NCBI RefSeq assembly: GCF_900141845.1 | Contig: NZ_FQZB01000014.1 | Span: forward strand, 62,001 to 126,000 | DNA: 64,000 nt | Direction: 5' to 3' | Source: Clostridium cavendishii DSM 21758 | GTDB lineage: Bacteria; Bacillota; Clostridia; Clostridiales; Clostridiaceae | Shown here: positions 1-8,915 of the stretch, in pieces | Layout: every line of letters starts with the position of its first letter | How positions within the stretch are numbered: the stretch's first letter is position 1 | Notes under the pieces: generated by a model | The model's database searches: none | Told to the model about the DNA's origin: nothing | Seen by the model: the letters and a program-made list of their open reading frames with translations, nothing else | Made by a program: the position numbers and the translations under genes

Positions 1-9
1 TTTTTTAAT

Positions 10-39
10 ATTGTAACATATTCATTCAAAGTTTAACAA
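10..39 (-). promoter_or_regulatory. Candidate sigma-A promoter reading out of the window
   Basis: On the minus strand TTGTTA (34-39) and TACAAT (10-15) are separated by 18 nt, a reasonable vegetative promoter. It lies downstream of the LCP gene and would drive a gene beyond the left edge. AT-rich DNA gives many chance matches, so this is tentative. Confidence 0.3.
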
Positions 40-148
40 ATTGTTCAAGCCATAATACTATTTTTATCTTACAAATCTATGACTCTAATTTAAACCTCAC
101 TATTAGTTTATCCTAAATTTATTTATAAATACCTATAGAGCCTTCCCC

Positions 149-1180
149 CTATTTTTTATCATTATAAATATAATCTTGAACTTCTTTCTTTAACTTTTCT
201 TTATCTACTACCATATGATATTCGTTTGTTACAATATTTTGAGTTTCTTCTGACTTTGGAAAGTTCGTACTCTCTAACGTATTTATCTTATTAAATAAGG
301 CAAAGCTTCCTATCTCAGTTAAATCTTTAATATCTAAAGTTGTAGTAACCTCTGGTAATATATCATTCATATATTTTATATCTTCAGTTGATCCTGCCTT
401 CGATAACTTTTGTAATACAGCTTCTAAAACTATTCTTTGACGATTAGTTCTAGCAAAATCACTACCTACATATCTATTTCTACTATAACCCAATGCCTGA
501 ACTCCATCTAATTTTTGCACACCAGCTTTTTTTATAGTTGGTGATGATCCATTTACAAATTTATTAACTGCTTTTATATAATCATTTGTTACCGATATTT
601 CGTCTTGTCTTATATCTATATCAACTCCGCCAAGCTTGTCTATAACTTTAACAAAAGCTTTAAAGTCAACTTTAGCATAATCCTTTATATCAAGACCAAA
701 ATTATAGTTGAAAGTTTTAACAAGGAGCTCTGATCCACCTAAAGCATACGCATTATTTAAATTTTTCTCTCCATAACCAGGTATTGTAATTAAAACATCC
801 CTCATAAAAGAAGTTGCCTTTATCTTTTTATTTTCTTTATCTATAGAAATAAGTATCATACTATCTGATCTTCCATGATCATCAACAGTTCCTTCATCTG
901 AACCTATAAGTAAAATGTTTTTAATCTTCTTTTCCTTAGCTAACCTCTCAGCCTCTTCACTAATTTTAAGATTCTCTCTACTATCATCAATACTTACTTT
1001 ATTGGCCTGTCCCAGAAATTTATAAATAATTATACCTATAACACCTAAAACTATTAGTAGAGCTATTAATATTCCAATAACTACTTTAAATTTCTTTGAT
1101 TTTCTTTTTCCTTTTTTATTTTTACCTTTTGAACTCTTTTTCTCTTTATTTCGTTCTGACCTTTTTATGTAATCACTCAT
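149..1180 (-). CDS. LytR-CpsA-Psr (LCP) family wall-polymer ligase
   Basis: Known LCP proteins move lipid-linked teichoic acid or capsule onto peptidoglycan at the outer membrane face. The 343-residue protein has a lysine-rich cytoplasmic head (about 1-32), one membrane helix (about 33-53) and an extracellular LCP domain. Family landmarks are visible: LLIGSDEG, HGRSDSM, SFMRD, NNAYALGGSELL, KLGGVDIDI and a late arginine-rich ARTNRQR stretch. The ATG has AAAGGA about 9 nt upstream. It is a close paralogue of the LCP protein at 56835-57842, and the two share an almost identical C-terminus. It sits downstream of galU with a terminator between, so it probably has its own promoter. The family call is secure; the polymer it attaches is not known. 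Confidence 0.93.
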   Translation of the reverse strand: MSDYIKRSERNKEKKSSKGKNKKGKRKSKKFKVVIGILIALLIVLGVIGIIIYKFLGQANKVSIDDSRENLKISEEAERLAKEKKIKNILLIGSDEGTVDDHGRSDSMILISIDKENKKIKATSFMRDVLITIPGYGEKNLNNAYALGGSELLVKTFNYNFGLDIKDYAKVDFKAFVKVIDKLGGVDIDIRQDEISVTNDYIKAVNKFVNGSSPTIKKAGVQKLDGVQALGYSRNRYVGSDFARTNRQRIVLEAVLQKLSKAGSTEDIKYMNDILPEVTTTLDIKDLTEIGSFALFNKINTLESTNFPKSEETQNIVTNEYHMVVDKEKLKKEVQDYIYNDKK

Positions 1181-1359
1181 TTTTATAATTCCTTTCCAAA
1201 TAAAAGTTTATTTAATCTTTAATAGAGTTTACATAAGAATATATATGTTCCAAAAATTATTATACCATATTTAAATATTAAAAATATACATGTAAAATGG
1301 CTTGTATTTTTTAAATTTCATTTTTATTTATTAAAATATAATGAATTTTTTATTAAAAA

Positions 1360-1408
1360 ACAAAAAATGATTTAATATGTAATCAATAAATACTACAATA
1401 TTAAATCA
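1360..1408 (-). terminator. Intrinsic terminator after galU
   Basis: Arms GATTTAATAT (1369-1378) and ATATTAAATC (1398-1407) form a perfect 10-bp stem. On the minus strand it is followed by ATTTTTTG, immediately after the galU stop. Confidence 0.7.
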
Positions 1409-1420
1409 TCCTTTAAAATT

Positions 1421-2290
1421 CTATTTTTCCCATTGTTTAGATATTAAATATTCAATAAATGAATCTCTTAAATCTCCTCTTTTTAATGCGTATTCAACTG
1501 TTGCTTCTAAAAATCCAAGTTTATCTCCAACATCATATCTTCTTCCTTCAAACTTATAAGCATATATAGCTTCTTGCTTTACAAGTGTTCTTAAAGCATC
1601 TGTAAGTTGTATCTCCCCACCTTTACCTGGCATAGTATTTTGTAAAATTTCAAATATAGTTGGAGTTATTATATATCTACCTAAAATAGCTATATTACTT
1701 GGTGCTTCTTCTAAAGAAGGCTTTTCTACTAAATCTTTAACTTTATATACTCTATCTTCTATATGTATTCCATTAACTATTCCATACTTGCTTACATTCT
1801 CTTTTGCTACTTCTTGAACTCCTAATATAGAAGTTTTATACTCATCATAACAATCAATAAGTTGCTTTAAACAAGGCTTATCAGCATCTACTACATCATC
1901 ACCTAATAGTACTGCAAAAGGCTCATTACCTACAAATGTTCTAGCACGGCTTATAGCATGTCCTAACCCTTTAGGTTCTTTTTGTCTTATATAATGTATA
2001 TCAACCATTGCAGATATATCTTTAACAATTTCTAAAAGTTCACTCTTTCCTGACTTTTCAAGTTCAGCCTCAAGCTCTACAGATTTATCAAAATGGTCTT
2101 CTATACACTTTTTATTTCTTCCTGTTATTATAAGTATTTCCTCTATCCCTGATTCTATAGCTTCTTCTATTATGTACTGAATTGTAGGCTTATCAACTAT
2201 AGGAAGCATTTCCTTAGGTTGAGCCTTAGTAGCTGGTAAAAATCTAGTTCCTAATCCAGCTGCTGGTATGATAGCTTTTTTAACTCTCAT
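1421..2290 (-). CDS. galU: UTP-glucose-1-phosphate uridylyltransferase
   Basis: GalU makes UDP-glucose from UTP and glucose-1-phosphate in the cytoplasm. UDP-glucose feeds galE (26271) and ugd (24248) in this same window. The nucleotidyltransferase signature KKAIIPAAGLGTRFLPATKA is at the N-terminus, followed by PKEMLPIVDKPTIQYI, the LLGDD metal motif and the VEKP sugar-binding segment, with the usual length near 290. The ATG at 2290 is preferred because GAGGAGGG lies 7 nt before it; a TTG two codons further upstream would sit only 1 nt from that site. Its product is general to envelope synthesis and not specific to one polymer. Confidence 0.95.
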   Translation of the reverse strand: MRVKKAIIPAAGLGTRFLPATKAQPKEMLPIVDKPTIQYIIEEAIESGIEEILIITGRNKKCIEDHFDKSVELEAELEKSGKSELLEIVKDISAMVDIHYIRQKEPKGLGHAISRARTFVGNEPFAVLLGDDVVDADKPCLKQLIDCYDEYKTSILGVQEVAKENVSKYGIVNGIHIEDRVYKVKDLVEKPSLEEAPSNIAILGRYIITPTIFEILQNTMPGKGGEIQLTDALRTLVKQEAIYAYKFEGRRYDVGDKLGFLEATVEYALKRGDLRDSFIEYLISKQWEK

Positions 2291-2398
2291 AACCAATCCC
2301 TCCTCAAATTATTAACAATAAATTACTAAATTAGTTTAACATATAGAAATAAATGTAACAATTTATAATTTATAATGCTTTTTTCTTATTCTCTCCCC

Positions 2399-2443
2399 AA
2401 AAAATACATAAGATTTCTAAAAGTTATCCTTTAGAAATCTTAT
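2399..2443 (-). terminator. Intrinsic terminator after the dockerin amidase
   Basis: A perfect 14-bp stem (2408-2421 with 2430-2443, 8-nt loop) is followed on the minus strand by a run of T. It lies just past the amidase stop and so ends the hydrolase operon 5336-2447. Confidence 0.85.
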
Positions 2444-2446
2444 ACT

Positions 2447-3385
2447 CTAAAACATCTTTACTATCTCATCTGCAATAACTCTAACTTTAGATAACTGCTC
2501 ACCTTGATTAGCACATCTTCTTGCTTCATTAGCATTACTTATATATCCCAACTCTACAAGTATAGATGGCATATTAGTATTTACCGTTACACTTAAATTC
2601 CTATCAACATATCCTATTCTTCCTTGATCACTATCAGATTTACCATAACCACATCTGCTGGAAAGAGCATTTACTACATTCTTAGCTAACTCCCTACTTT
2701 GTATTCCGGCATTTGTTGGTCTTATATCGGTCTTACCATCATAATGAGATGTTAATGGTATTAAATCAGCTGGATTATCTTTGATATTTGGTTTATATGT
2801 TGAATAATATGTTGATACTCCTGTTGATGAAGCTGACTCTGAAGAATTATGGTGTAAACTTATAAACAAATCAGCCTTTAAATCATTTGCTACTGTGTAT
2901 CTTCTCCTCAAACTTTCTGTTAAAGCATAACCAGACATGTCCACTGGTGTCCTTGTTAAATATACATTGTATCCTCTAGATTTAAGTTCTTCTTCAAGTT
3001 TTATAGTAACTTGCATATTAAGATCTCTTTCTGAATAACCATTTCCATAAGCCCCATCATCTCCACCATAATTATGACCTGCATCTATGACTACTAAGCA
3101 ACTTCTCACTTTTTTCCCATCATTTTTAGATACCATAGCTATATCATAAATGTCAATTATGCCATCATTATTTAAATCATACTTTTTATCATATCTTCCA
3201 TCATCTTTATATGTATTGTATTTATTAGTTATTTCATCAATATCTTTTGAATTTATTATATTATCATTGTTAAAATCATATTTCATAAGTTCATTAGAAT
3301 CTTGTGCATATACATTATAATTTAATATAAAAATATTACTAATCATTAGTGCAACTAGTAAAGGTATTTTTCTTAAAATTTTCAT
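2447..3385 (-). CDS. Secreted N-acetylmuramoyl-L-alanine amidase with N-terminal dockerin
   Basis: This 312-residue enzyme should cut the amide bond between muramic acid and the stem peptide of peptidoglycan. Residues 1-27 look like a signal peptide. A type I dockerin follows: two calcium loops begin at D37 (DFNNDNIINSKDI) and D70 (DLNNDGIIDIYDI). The Amidase_3 domain fills about 96-312, with zinc ligands H104 (DAGHNYG), E119 and H178 (SLHHN) and catalytic-type E288 (VELGYISN). AGGTGGG precedes the ATG. It is the last gene of a short unit with the dockerin lysozyme upstream, and the cohesin partner is encoded at 5540-7729. The dockerin is N-terminal, whereas many cellulosomal dockerins are C-terminal. 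Enzyme class is secure; binding to the nearby cohesin is inferred. Confidence 0.92.
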   Translation of the reverse strand: MKILRKIPLLVALMISNIFILNYNVYAQDSNELMKYDFNNDNIINSKDIDEITNKYNTYKDDGRYDKKYDLNNDGIIDIYDIAMVSKNDGKKVRSCLVVIDAGHNYGGDDGAYGNGYSERDLNMQVTIKLEEELKSRGYNVYLTRTPVDMSGYALTESLRRRYTVANDLKADLFISLHHNSSESASSTGVSTYYSTYKPNIKDNPADLIPLTSHYDGKTDIRPTNAGIQSRELAKNVVNALSSRCGYGKSDSDQGRIGYVDRNLSVTVNTNMPSILVELGYISNANEARRCANQGEQLSKVRVIADEIVKMF

Positions 3386-3450
3386 ACAATCCCACCTTAA
3401 AAATCATTAGTTTAAGCTTATCCTTTTTATTTAATATAAATATTTTCATG

Positions 3451-3960
3451 TTAAATATTTTCTATCTTAATATCATCTATTCCTTGTTTATTTTCACTAT
3501 ATATTATTTTAATCATGGCCTTTTTTGATTTAGTTTCCTTTTTATTTTCATTTATATATTTTCTTTCTGTATATTTAATTATATATTCATATTCATTTTT
3601 ATTTTTACTTTTATTTTCTATAATAATATTATCAAATTCATATTTTCCTCCTTGTGCTAAATATTCTTCTCTTTTTGCACTTAACACTTTAAATGCATTA
3701 CTATCTTTTATAACTACATCACTTAAATATGAAATATCTATATCTTTATAAGTTATAAGTCTAGAATATATATTAAAAAAGGAATTTATAATCCCATCGA
3801 CATAAGCATCTTCATCTTTAAAATGTGCTTCATTTTCAATATCATATTTTTTATCATTAATGGTCACATTATTTTTATTATATTTTATTAAATAAAATAC
3901 AATAATTAATATACTTGCAACAATAAGAAATATAATTGCAAATTTAACCTTTTTTCTCAT
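3451..3960 (-). CDS. Membrane-anchored protein of unknown function
   Basis: I do not recognise this 169-residue protein. It has a short basic start, one membrane helix (about residues 5-27), then a lysine- and asparagine-rich extracellular part with a predicted mixed alpha/beta end that could be NTF2-like, as in small lipoproteins; that is only an impression. The ATG at 3960 follows AGGAGG closely (4 nt). A longer frame from 3996 would overlap the upstream lysozyme gene and lacks a ribosome site. It lies between the two dockerin hydrolase genes in the same operon, so a role with wall hydrolysis, such as a regulator or anchor, is a guess from position. Confidence 0.7.
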   Translation of the reverse strand: MRKKVKFAIIFLIVASILIIVFYLIKYNKNNVTINDKKYDIENEAHFKDEDAYVDGIINSFFNIYSRLITYKDIDISYLSDVVIKDSNAFKVLSAKREEYLAQGGKYEFDNIIIENKSKNKNEYEYIIKYTERKYINENKKETKSKKAMIKIIYSENKQGIDDIKIENI

Positions 3961-3968
3961 TTTTCCTC

Positions 3969-5336
3969 CTAATATGAAATTTCTCTTTGATAACATCTTA
4001 TAATTTCATTACATTCTCTTTCGAATCTTTTTTTAATAGAATTGTATATATCTACAACTCCCTGATTACTACTATTAGGCGGATAACTAGCTGCTATTAT
4101 TTCTAATCTTTTTGCATAAACTGTTCTTATATAATCTTCAACTGGCAAATTAGAATCTATACTTGAAAATATTCTAGCAGCCCCTGCTTGTCCATGATGG
4201 ATTGCTGTTGACCAAATCATATTTCTTGTAGAACTATAATTTAATATTTTTCCTAAATTATAGCCTTTTGCATTACATTGATTTAAACAATTTTTATAAA
4301 AATTTTCTTCAGAATATTTTTGCTGTAATTTATAAAAATCATAAGAATAATTTTCAGCTATATTTTTCCATTCAGTTTTAAAATTTTCTTTATATTGACC
4401 ACCATCACTGTTTTTAGCATTAGTTAGCCTATTATAAAAATCATAATTTTTATCTCTCAAATAAGTAATGAAATCTCCTAAAGACCCCATATTACCAGAA
4501 AATTGCCATACGCCACAAGAAACACCGCCTTTATCATTTGGATTATCGCTTATAGCGCCAACATTTAAACCAGATTCTTCTCTTCCTGAAATATATCCCA
4601 ACATTGTATTCTCATTGTCATCTTGTATGATATCTAAATAATATGGAACATATCCTTGTAATATATTTTTTGAATCTTTATTCCAGTAAACGCCAAAAAA
4701 ACCTTTATCTATTTTATTTATTTCAACTAATTCTTTATTTGGTATATTTATATCTGTTTTAGGAGACCAAGCTGGAACATTTCTTAAATTCAGCTCATCC
4801 TGTGTAACAGCAATTTTTGCTTTATATCCCTTAGAATTATCTAATACTCTTTGTCCTAATTTATTCAAAACAACACCATTTTTAAAATTTGAAGCATTTT
4901 TTACAGCATCATACATAGCATTATAATTTCCTTTTAATTCTGTTCCATCATAAACCCAATACTTATCATTATTCCAATATACATTATTATTTACCATTAT
5001 AAAATAATCATTTTCTCTTGCTATTTTAATAGCCTCATCAAATTGTTCTTTCCAAAAACCTTTAATAAAAACTCCATTATTATTGTAAATTTTATAATAA
5101 CTATTATTTATCATTTTGGAAACAATTACCATATCATATATATCAATTTGTCCATCATTATTCATGTCATATATAGGATTATTACTCATATAATTATTTG
5201 TTATTATTTGTAAATCTTTTTCATCAATATTTCCATCATTATTAAAATCACCTTTTATTTCTACACCAAAAACTCTAATAATATCTATATTGAATATTAT
5301 TAAAAAAACTAGTATAAATAACCCTTTTTTCTTCAT
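3969..5336 (-). CDS. Secreted lysozyme-like muralytic enzyme with N-terminal dockerin
   Basis: The 455-residue protein has a signal peptide (about 1-25) and a dockerin with calcium loops from D30 (DFNNDGNIDEKDL) and D57 (DMNNDGQIDIYDM). Next comes a region at about 80-165 containing two short related units, then an SH3-like wall-binding segment at about 171-235 (ELNLRNVPAW to QGYVPYYL). The C-terminal domain (about 245-455) carries GREESGLN and GGVSCGVWQFSGNMGS. This resembles the lysozyme/VgrG-associated lysin fold of clostridial phage and secreted lysins; E253 or E254 is the likely acid. GGAGGAG lies 12 nt before the ATG. It is divergent from the cohesin gene across 203 nt. The exact bond cut, muramidase or transglycosylase, cannot be told. 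Confidence 0.8.
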   Translation of the reverse strand: MKKKGLFILVFLIIFNIDIIRVFGVEIKGDFNNDGNIDEKDLQIITNNYMSNNPIYDMNNDGQIDIYDMVIVSKMINNSYYKIYNNNGVFIKGFWKEQFDEAIKIARENDYFIMVNNNVYWNNDKYWVYDGTELKGNYNAMYDAVKNASNFKNGVVLNKLGQRVLDNSKGYKAKIAVTQDELNLRNVPAWSPKTDINIPNKELVEINKIDKGFFGVYWNKDSKNILQGYVPYYLDIIQDDNENTMLGYISGREESGLNVGAISDNPNDKGGVSCGVWQFSGNMGSLGDFITYLRDKNYDFYNRLTNAKNSDGGQYKENFKTEWKNIAENYSYDFYKLQQKYSEENFYKNCLNQCNAKGYNLGKILNYSSTRNMIWSTAIHHGQAGAARIFSSIDSNLPVEDYIRTVYAKRLEIIAASYPPNSSNQGVVDIYNSIKKRFERECNEIIRCYQREISY

Positions 5337-5495
5337 ATTATTTTATTACTCCTCCTATTCTATTAAAAGTTTTAATATATACATTATACTTATCTTTTTT
5401 TGCCTATACAACAAAATTATTAAAGTTAACTAAAAAATATACAAATTTTACGAGTTTTTTGTAAAAATTCAATAGATTTTAAATGTTACTTATAT

Positions 5496-5529
5496 TATAA
5501 TTATTATTGTATTAAAAATTGAAAGGAGG
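5496..5529 (+). promoter_or_regulatory. Candidate -10 box and SD of the cohesin gene
   Basis: TATAAT at 5496-5501 lies in the divergent region between the dockerin lysozyme and cohesin genes, with AAAGGAGG (5522-5529) 10 nt before the ATG at 5540. No good -35 box is visible 17 nt upstream. The ribosome site decides the start; the promoter is weakly supported. Confidence 0.35.
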
Positions 5530-5539
5530 AATTAATTCT

Positions 5540-7729
5540 ATGAAGTTAAAGAAATCTATTTGTATATTATCATTATTATTTTTTTCAATTAGTATTTTTT
5601 TCGAAATAAATACAACTACTGTATTAGCTGATGATTCACCTACTATATACTGTAATGTTGATAAAAATGATATAGTAGCTGGAGAAGAATTCACAGTTAC
5701 AATTTTAGCAAATAACGTTAAGAATCTATATGGCGCATCTGTTGATTTTAAGTATGATTCATCTATAATGACTCCTATTAATGCTACATCTAGTTGTGCA
5801 TTTAACAATGATCATAAAATTTATGAAAAAATAACTCAAAATGATTATTCAAATAATATATTTTCTTTCATAACTACATTTTTAGGTGATTATAATGGTA
5901 CTAATTTTGCTTCTGGCTCTTTATTTAATATTAAATTTAAAGCTAAAAGATCTGGTTCATTAAATTTAAATAGAGAATCTTTAAATATAAAGTTATCAGA
6001 TTCAAACGCTAATCCTATTAAATATAATATGTTATATTCAACTATTAATATAGGACAAGCTGCAAAAATTAATTCTATTAATTCTAATGTTAAAAATAAT
6101 TTAGCTATTGTGGATAATAATATTAGTATTAATACTAACGCAACTTCAAAATATCCAGTTTTATACAAGTATTGGATAAAAAAAGATGATAGTCCATGGA
6201 CAGTATTATCTGATTATAGTAATAAATCTTCTATAGATTTTAACCCAAAATCTCCAGGAAATTATCAAATTTCATGTTATGTAAAAACTAATAATACTTA
6301 TGAAGATCCATCTGATTTCAAAATATTTAACTTCAAAGTTTTAGAGAAACCATCTATAACTAAGTTAAATATTAATGAATCAACTATTAACCTTGGTGGA
6401 AAAATTAATATTTCTACAGACTCTAATAAAAATAATACATTGTTTAAAATTTGGGTATTAGAAAATAATTCTTGGAAAATATTGCAAGATTATTCTCCAA
6501 ATAATACAATTGATTATTCTCCAAAATTAAATGGTCTTTATAAAATATCTGTTTATGCAAAATCTCCTGATTCATTATCTGAATTAGATGATTGTAAAAT
6601 TATTGATTTTGAAGTATTACCTAATGCTACTCTTAAAGTAGATAAAAACTTTTATACAGTAAATAATACAGTAAATTTATTTACTGAAACAGATAGTTCT
6701 AATGACCTTATCTATAAATATTGGATGAATGAAAATGGTATTTGGAAAACATTAAGTGATTATACTAATTTAAATACTTTTAGTCTATCATCACTTACTC
6801 CAGGCGATAAATTATTTGCTGTTTATGTTAAAAATAAAAATTCTAACAATGATAATTTAGCTTTAGCTCAAAAAGCTATAACTATTGTAGATCCAAAACT
6901 TACTATAGCTAATTCAAATTTAGATAATAATATATCTATAAATGATGAGATAAAAATTGGCTTAACATCAAATATTAAAAACCCTAAATATAAATTTTGG
7001 ATAATGGATTCTTCTTGTAAATGGAAGGTACTGCAAGATTATGGCGATAATAATATTTTAAGCTATATTCCTAAAGAATATGGTAATTATAAATTATCAA
7101 TCTATTTAAAGGATAAAGATTCTCAAAATGAAGTTGATGATTATAAGATTTTAGACTTTTCTATTAAACCAAAATTATCAACTTTTACAGCTAATCCAAA
7201 TAATAATTCATTTGTATATACACCAATAAAATTAACTGCTTCAACTAAAAATAGTACTTCTGATCTTTTATATAAATTTTGGGTTAAGGATTCTAAAGGT
7301 TGGAAAATGATTCGGGATTATGATACTAATCCAAGTTTTGATTGGATACCAACTAGTCCTGGAAATTATATATTTTCAGTTTATGTAAAAAATAAAAATT
7401 CAGCTTCAACTGTAGATGATAATTTAATCATTCAAAATTATGTTGTTGCAGATAATACTATTAAAGATATTTCATTAAACAAATTGTCTAATGAAATATA
7501 TCAAGTTAATACTACTGTTGATAATAGTAATAACTTACTATATAAATTTTGGTATTTCAACGGTACTGATTGGAAAGTATTAAATGATTATTCAATCGAT
7601 GCATCAATAAAAACTAAAAATTTAGATTTTTCATCTGGCAAAATTTCTGTATATATAAAAAATAAAAACTCAAAAAATGAGTACGATAATTTTAAAATAG
7701 TAAATTTAAAAGATGTAAAATTAAATTAA
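5540..7729 (+). CDS. Secreted cohesin protein with triple-tyrosine (Y_Y_Y) repeats
   Basis: The 729-residue product starts with a signal peptide (about 1-31, ending near TTTVLA). One cohesin-like domain follows (about 34-170: VAGEEFTVTI, GASVDFKYDSSIMTP, GSLFNIKFKAK). The rest is six tandem repeats of about 90 residues. Each has a core like YKYWI...W.VL.DYS, then a YxIxVYxK strand and a DD.KI.DF end, matching the triple-tyrosine family of clostridial secreted proteins. No sortase motif, S-layer domain or C-terminal membrane helix is visible, so attachment would be through the repeats or through another protein. With two dockerin hydrolases encoded next door on the other strand, it probably acts as their docking partner. 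Domain calls are good; the complex is inferred. Confidence 0.85.
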   Translation: MKLKKSICILSLLFFSISIFFEINTTTVLADDSPTIYCNVDKNDIVAGEEFTVTILANNVKNLYGASVDFKYDSSIMTPINATSSCAFNNDHKIYEKITQNDYSNNIFSFITTFLGDYNGTNFASGSLFNIKFKAKRSGSLNLNRESLNIKLSDSNANPIKYNMLYSTINIGQAAKINSINSNVKNNLAIVDNNISINTNATSKYPVLYKYWIKKDDSPWTVLSDYSNKSSIDFNPKSPGNYQISCYVKTNNTYEDPSDFKIFNFKVLEKPSITKLNINESTINLGGKINISTDSNKNNTLFKIWVLENNSWKILQDYSPNNTIDYSPKLNGLYKISVYAKSPDSLSELDDCKIIDFEVLPNATLKVDKNFYTVNNTVNLFTETDSSNDLIYKYWMNENGIWKTLSDYTNLNTFSLSSLTPGDKLFAVYVKNKNSNNDNLALAQKAITIVDPKLTIANSNLDNNISINDEIKIGLTSNIKNPKYKFWIMDSSCKWKVLQDYGDNNILSYIPKEYGNYKLSIYLKDKDSQNEVDDYKILDFSIKPKLSTFTANPNNNSFVYTPIKLTASTKNSTSDLLYKFWVKDSKGWKMIRDYDTNPSFDWIPTSPGNYIFSVYVKNKNSASTVDDNLIIQNYVVADNTIKDISLNKLSNEIYQVNTTVDNSNNLLYKFWYFNGTDWKVLNDYSIDASIKTKNLDFSSGKISVYIKNKNSKNEYDNFKIVNLKDVKLN

Positions 7730-7734
7730 TTAAG

Positions 7735-7785
7735 AATAAAGAAATGATTTCTGTATTAACAGAAATCATTTCTTTATTTATTTTA
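7735..7785 (+). terminator. Strong terminator after the cohesin gene
   Basis: A perfect 19-bp stem (7735-7753 with 7760-7778, 6-nt loop) starts 5 nt after the stop and is followed by TATTTT. The symmetric stem may also stop minus-strand transcripts from the capsule operon, which ends at 7840. Confidence 0.85.
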
Positions 7786-7839
7786 AAACTTTTATCTATA
7801 AGTATAATTTTTAGTATTAATTTCACAAACCAAAATTTA

Positions 7840-8904
7840 TTATTTTGTGTATTTCTTAAGTAAGCTTCCCTTTTTAGTTTTATTATATAGAGTTAATTGA
7901 TAGATTATATCAAAATCATTTGTCCATTTAAATTTCCAAGCATATCTTCCACTACCAAAATCAAATATATAATCTTTAAATTTTTCTTGATTAAAAATAT
8001 ATTCAAAAACTTTATAATTATTAACCTTAGAAGGACTATATTTTTCATATTTATAATCATAGGCTGTATTCCAAAAATGTATATATTTCTTATAAAAATA
8101 GCATGAATAATAAGCTATTATTTCACCATCTAAGTTTTCAAGAAAAAATGTATATACATTCTCATTATCCTTAAAAACATCCTCAAGGAATTTATCATTT
8201 GCATTATCAGAATATATACTACTTCTATCACTTCTAAGCTTATTCTTGGCAAGATACTCTTGCTCCCTTTTATGAATATCACTTATTGATTTATACATAT
8301 TGATTTTTTTATTGTTAACAACTTTAAAATTATAACCAATTTCCTTTTGTAATTTATTACAGTAATACTTAAATTCTTTATCTATCTTATATTCTTTTTT
8401 ATACTCTGCAAAATCATTATATTGTTCAAATTTAAATTTAGGGCACTCCATTAAATATTTAAAACTACCATTATATTTATCATGTCTTAAAAGAAAATTC
8501 GCTAATGCTGTCTTTTCTTTTATATGAGATAAATAAACTTTATCCCATTCATCACTCTCTTCTATTATTTTAAATATTTCTTTTACTATTGAAAGTTTAT
8601 TATTAGACTCTTCAATTATAAATGAGAAAAAATCACCTTTCCCCATAAATCTCAAAATATTATATTTGATTCCGCACTTCTTCTTTGTTTCTATTATTAA
8701 CGGAGCTATTCCTATTATTTTTTTATTATTTAAAATACATATAACATGCAATCTCATGTTTTCATTTTTATGAGCATTCCACCAGTTTAAGTTATAATTA
8801 AACTCACTATAATATGTAGTATCCTCACTTTTAGATTCTATAGCTACCCACTCTTCCTTTATTTGTAACAATTCTTTATCGCTTCTTATTATTTTATATT
8901 GCAC
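7840..8904 (-). CDS. GNAT-type acyltransferase, CelD/BcsL-like
   Basis: This 354-residue protein looks like the double-GNAT acyltransferases (Acetyltransf_6 type) often found in polysaccharide loci. Visible features are a conserved N-terminal segment with WNAHK and IGIAPLII, RFMGKGDF, a C-terminal half with AYYSCYFYKKYIHFWNTAYD, and the FDFGSGRYAWKFKW end typical of the family. The GTG at 8904 is chosen because AGGTG sits 8 nt upstream; a GTG three codons earlier overlaps that site. It is the last gene of the operon and follows the flippase by 11 nt. It probably adds an acyl or aminoacyl group to a repeat-unit sugar; the substrate is unknown. Confidence 0.72.
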   Translation of the reverse strand: MQYKIIRSDKELLQIKEEWVAIESKSEDTTYYSEFNYNLNWWNAHKNENMRLHVICILNNKKIIGIAPLIIETKKKCGIKYNILRFMGKGDFFSFIIEESNNKLSIVKEIFKIIEESDEWDKVYLSHIKEKTALANFLLRHDKYNGSFKYLMECPKFKFEQYNDFAEYKKEYKIDKEFKYYCNKLQKEIGYNFKVVNNKKINMYKSISDIHKREQEYLAKNKLRSDRSSIYSDNANDKFLEDVFKDNENVYTFFLENLDGEIIAYYSCYFYKKYIHFWNTAYDYKYEKYSPSKVNNYKVFEYIFNQEKFKDYIFDFGSGRYAWKFKWTNDFDIIYQLTLYNKTKKGSLLKKYTK

Positions 8905-8915
8905 ACAACTCACAC

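Noticed and set aside
5512..7729. Minus-strand open frames across the cohesin gene (for example 5512-5808 and 5890-6168)
   Set aside because: They oppose a gene with clear signal peptide, cohesin and repeats and show no features of their own.
5540..7729. The six repeats as a CRISPR-like or DNA-level tandem repeat
   Set aside because: The repetition is at protein level only, with diverged DNA, as expected for old domain duplication.
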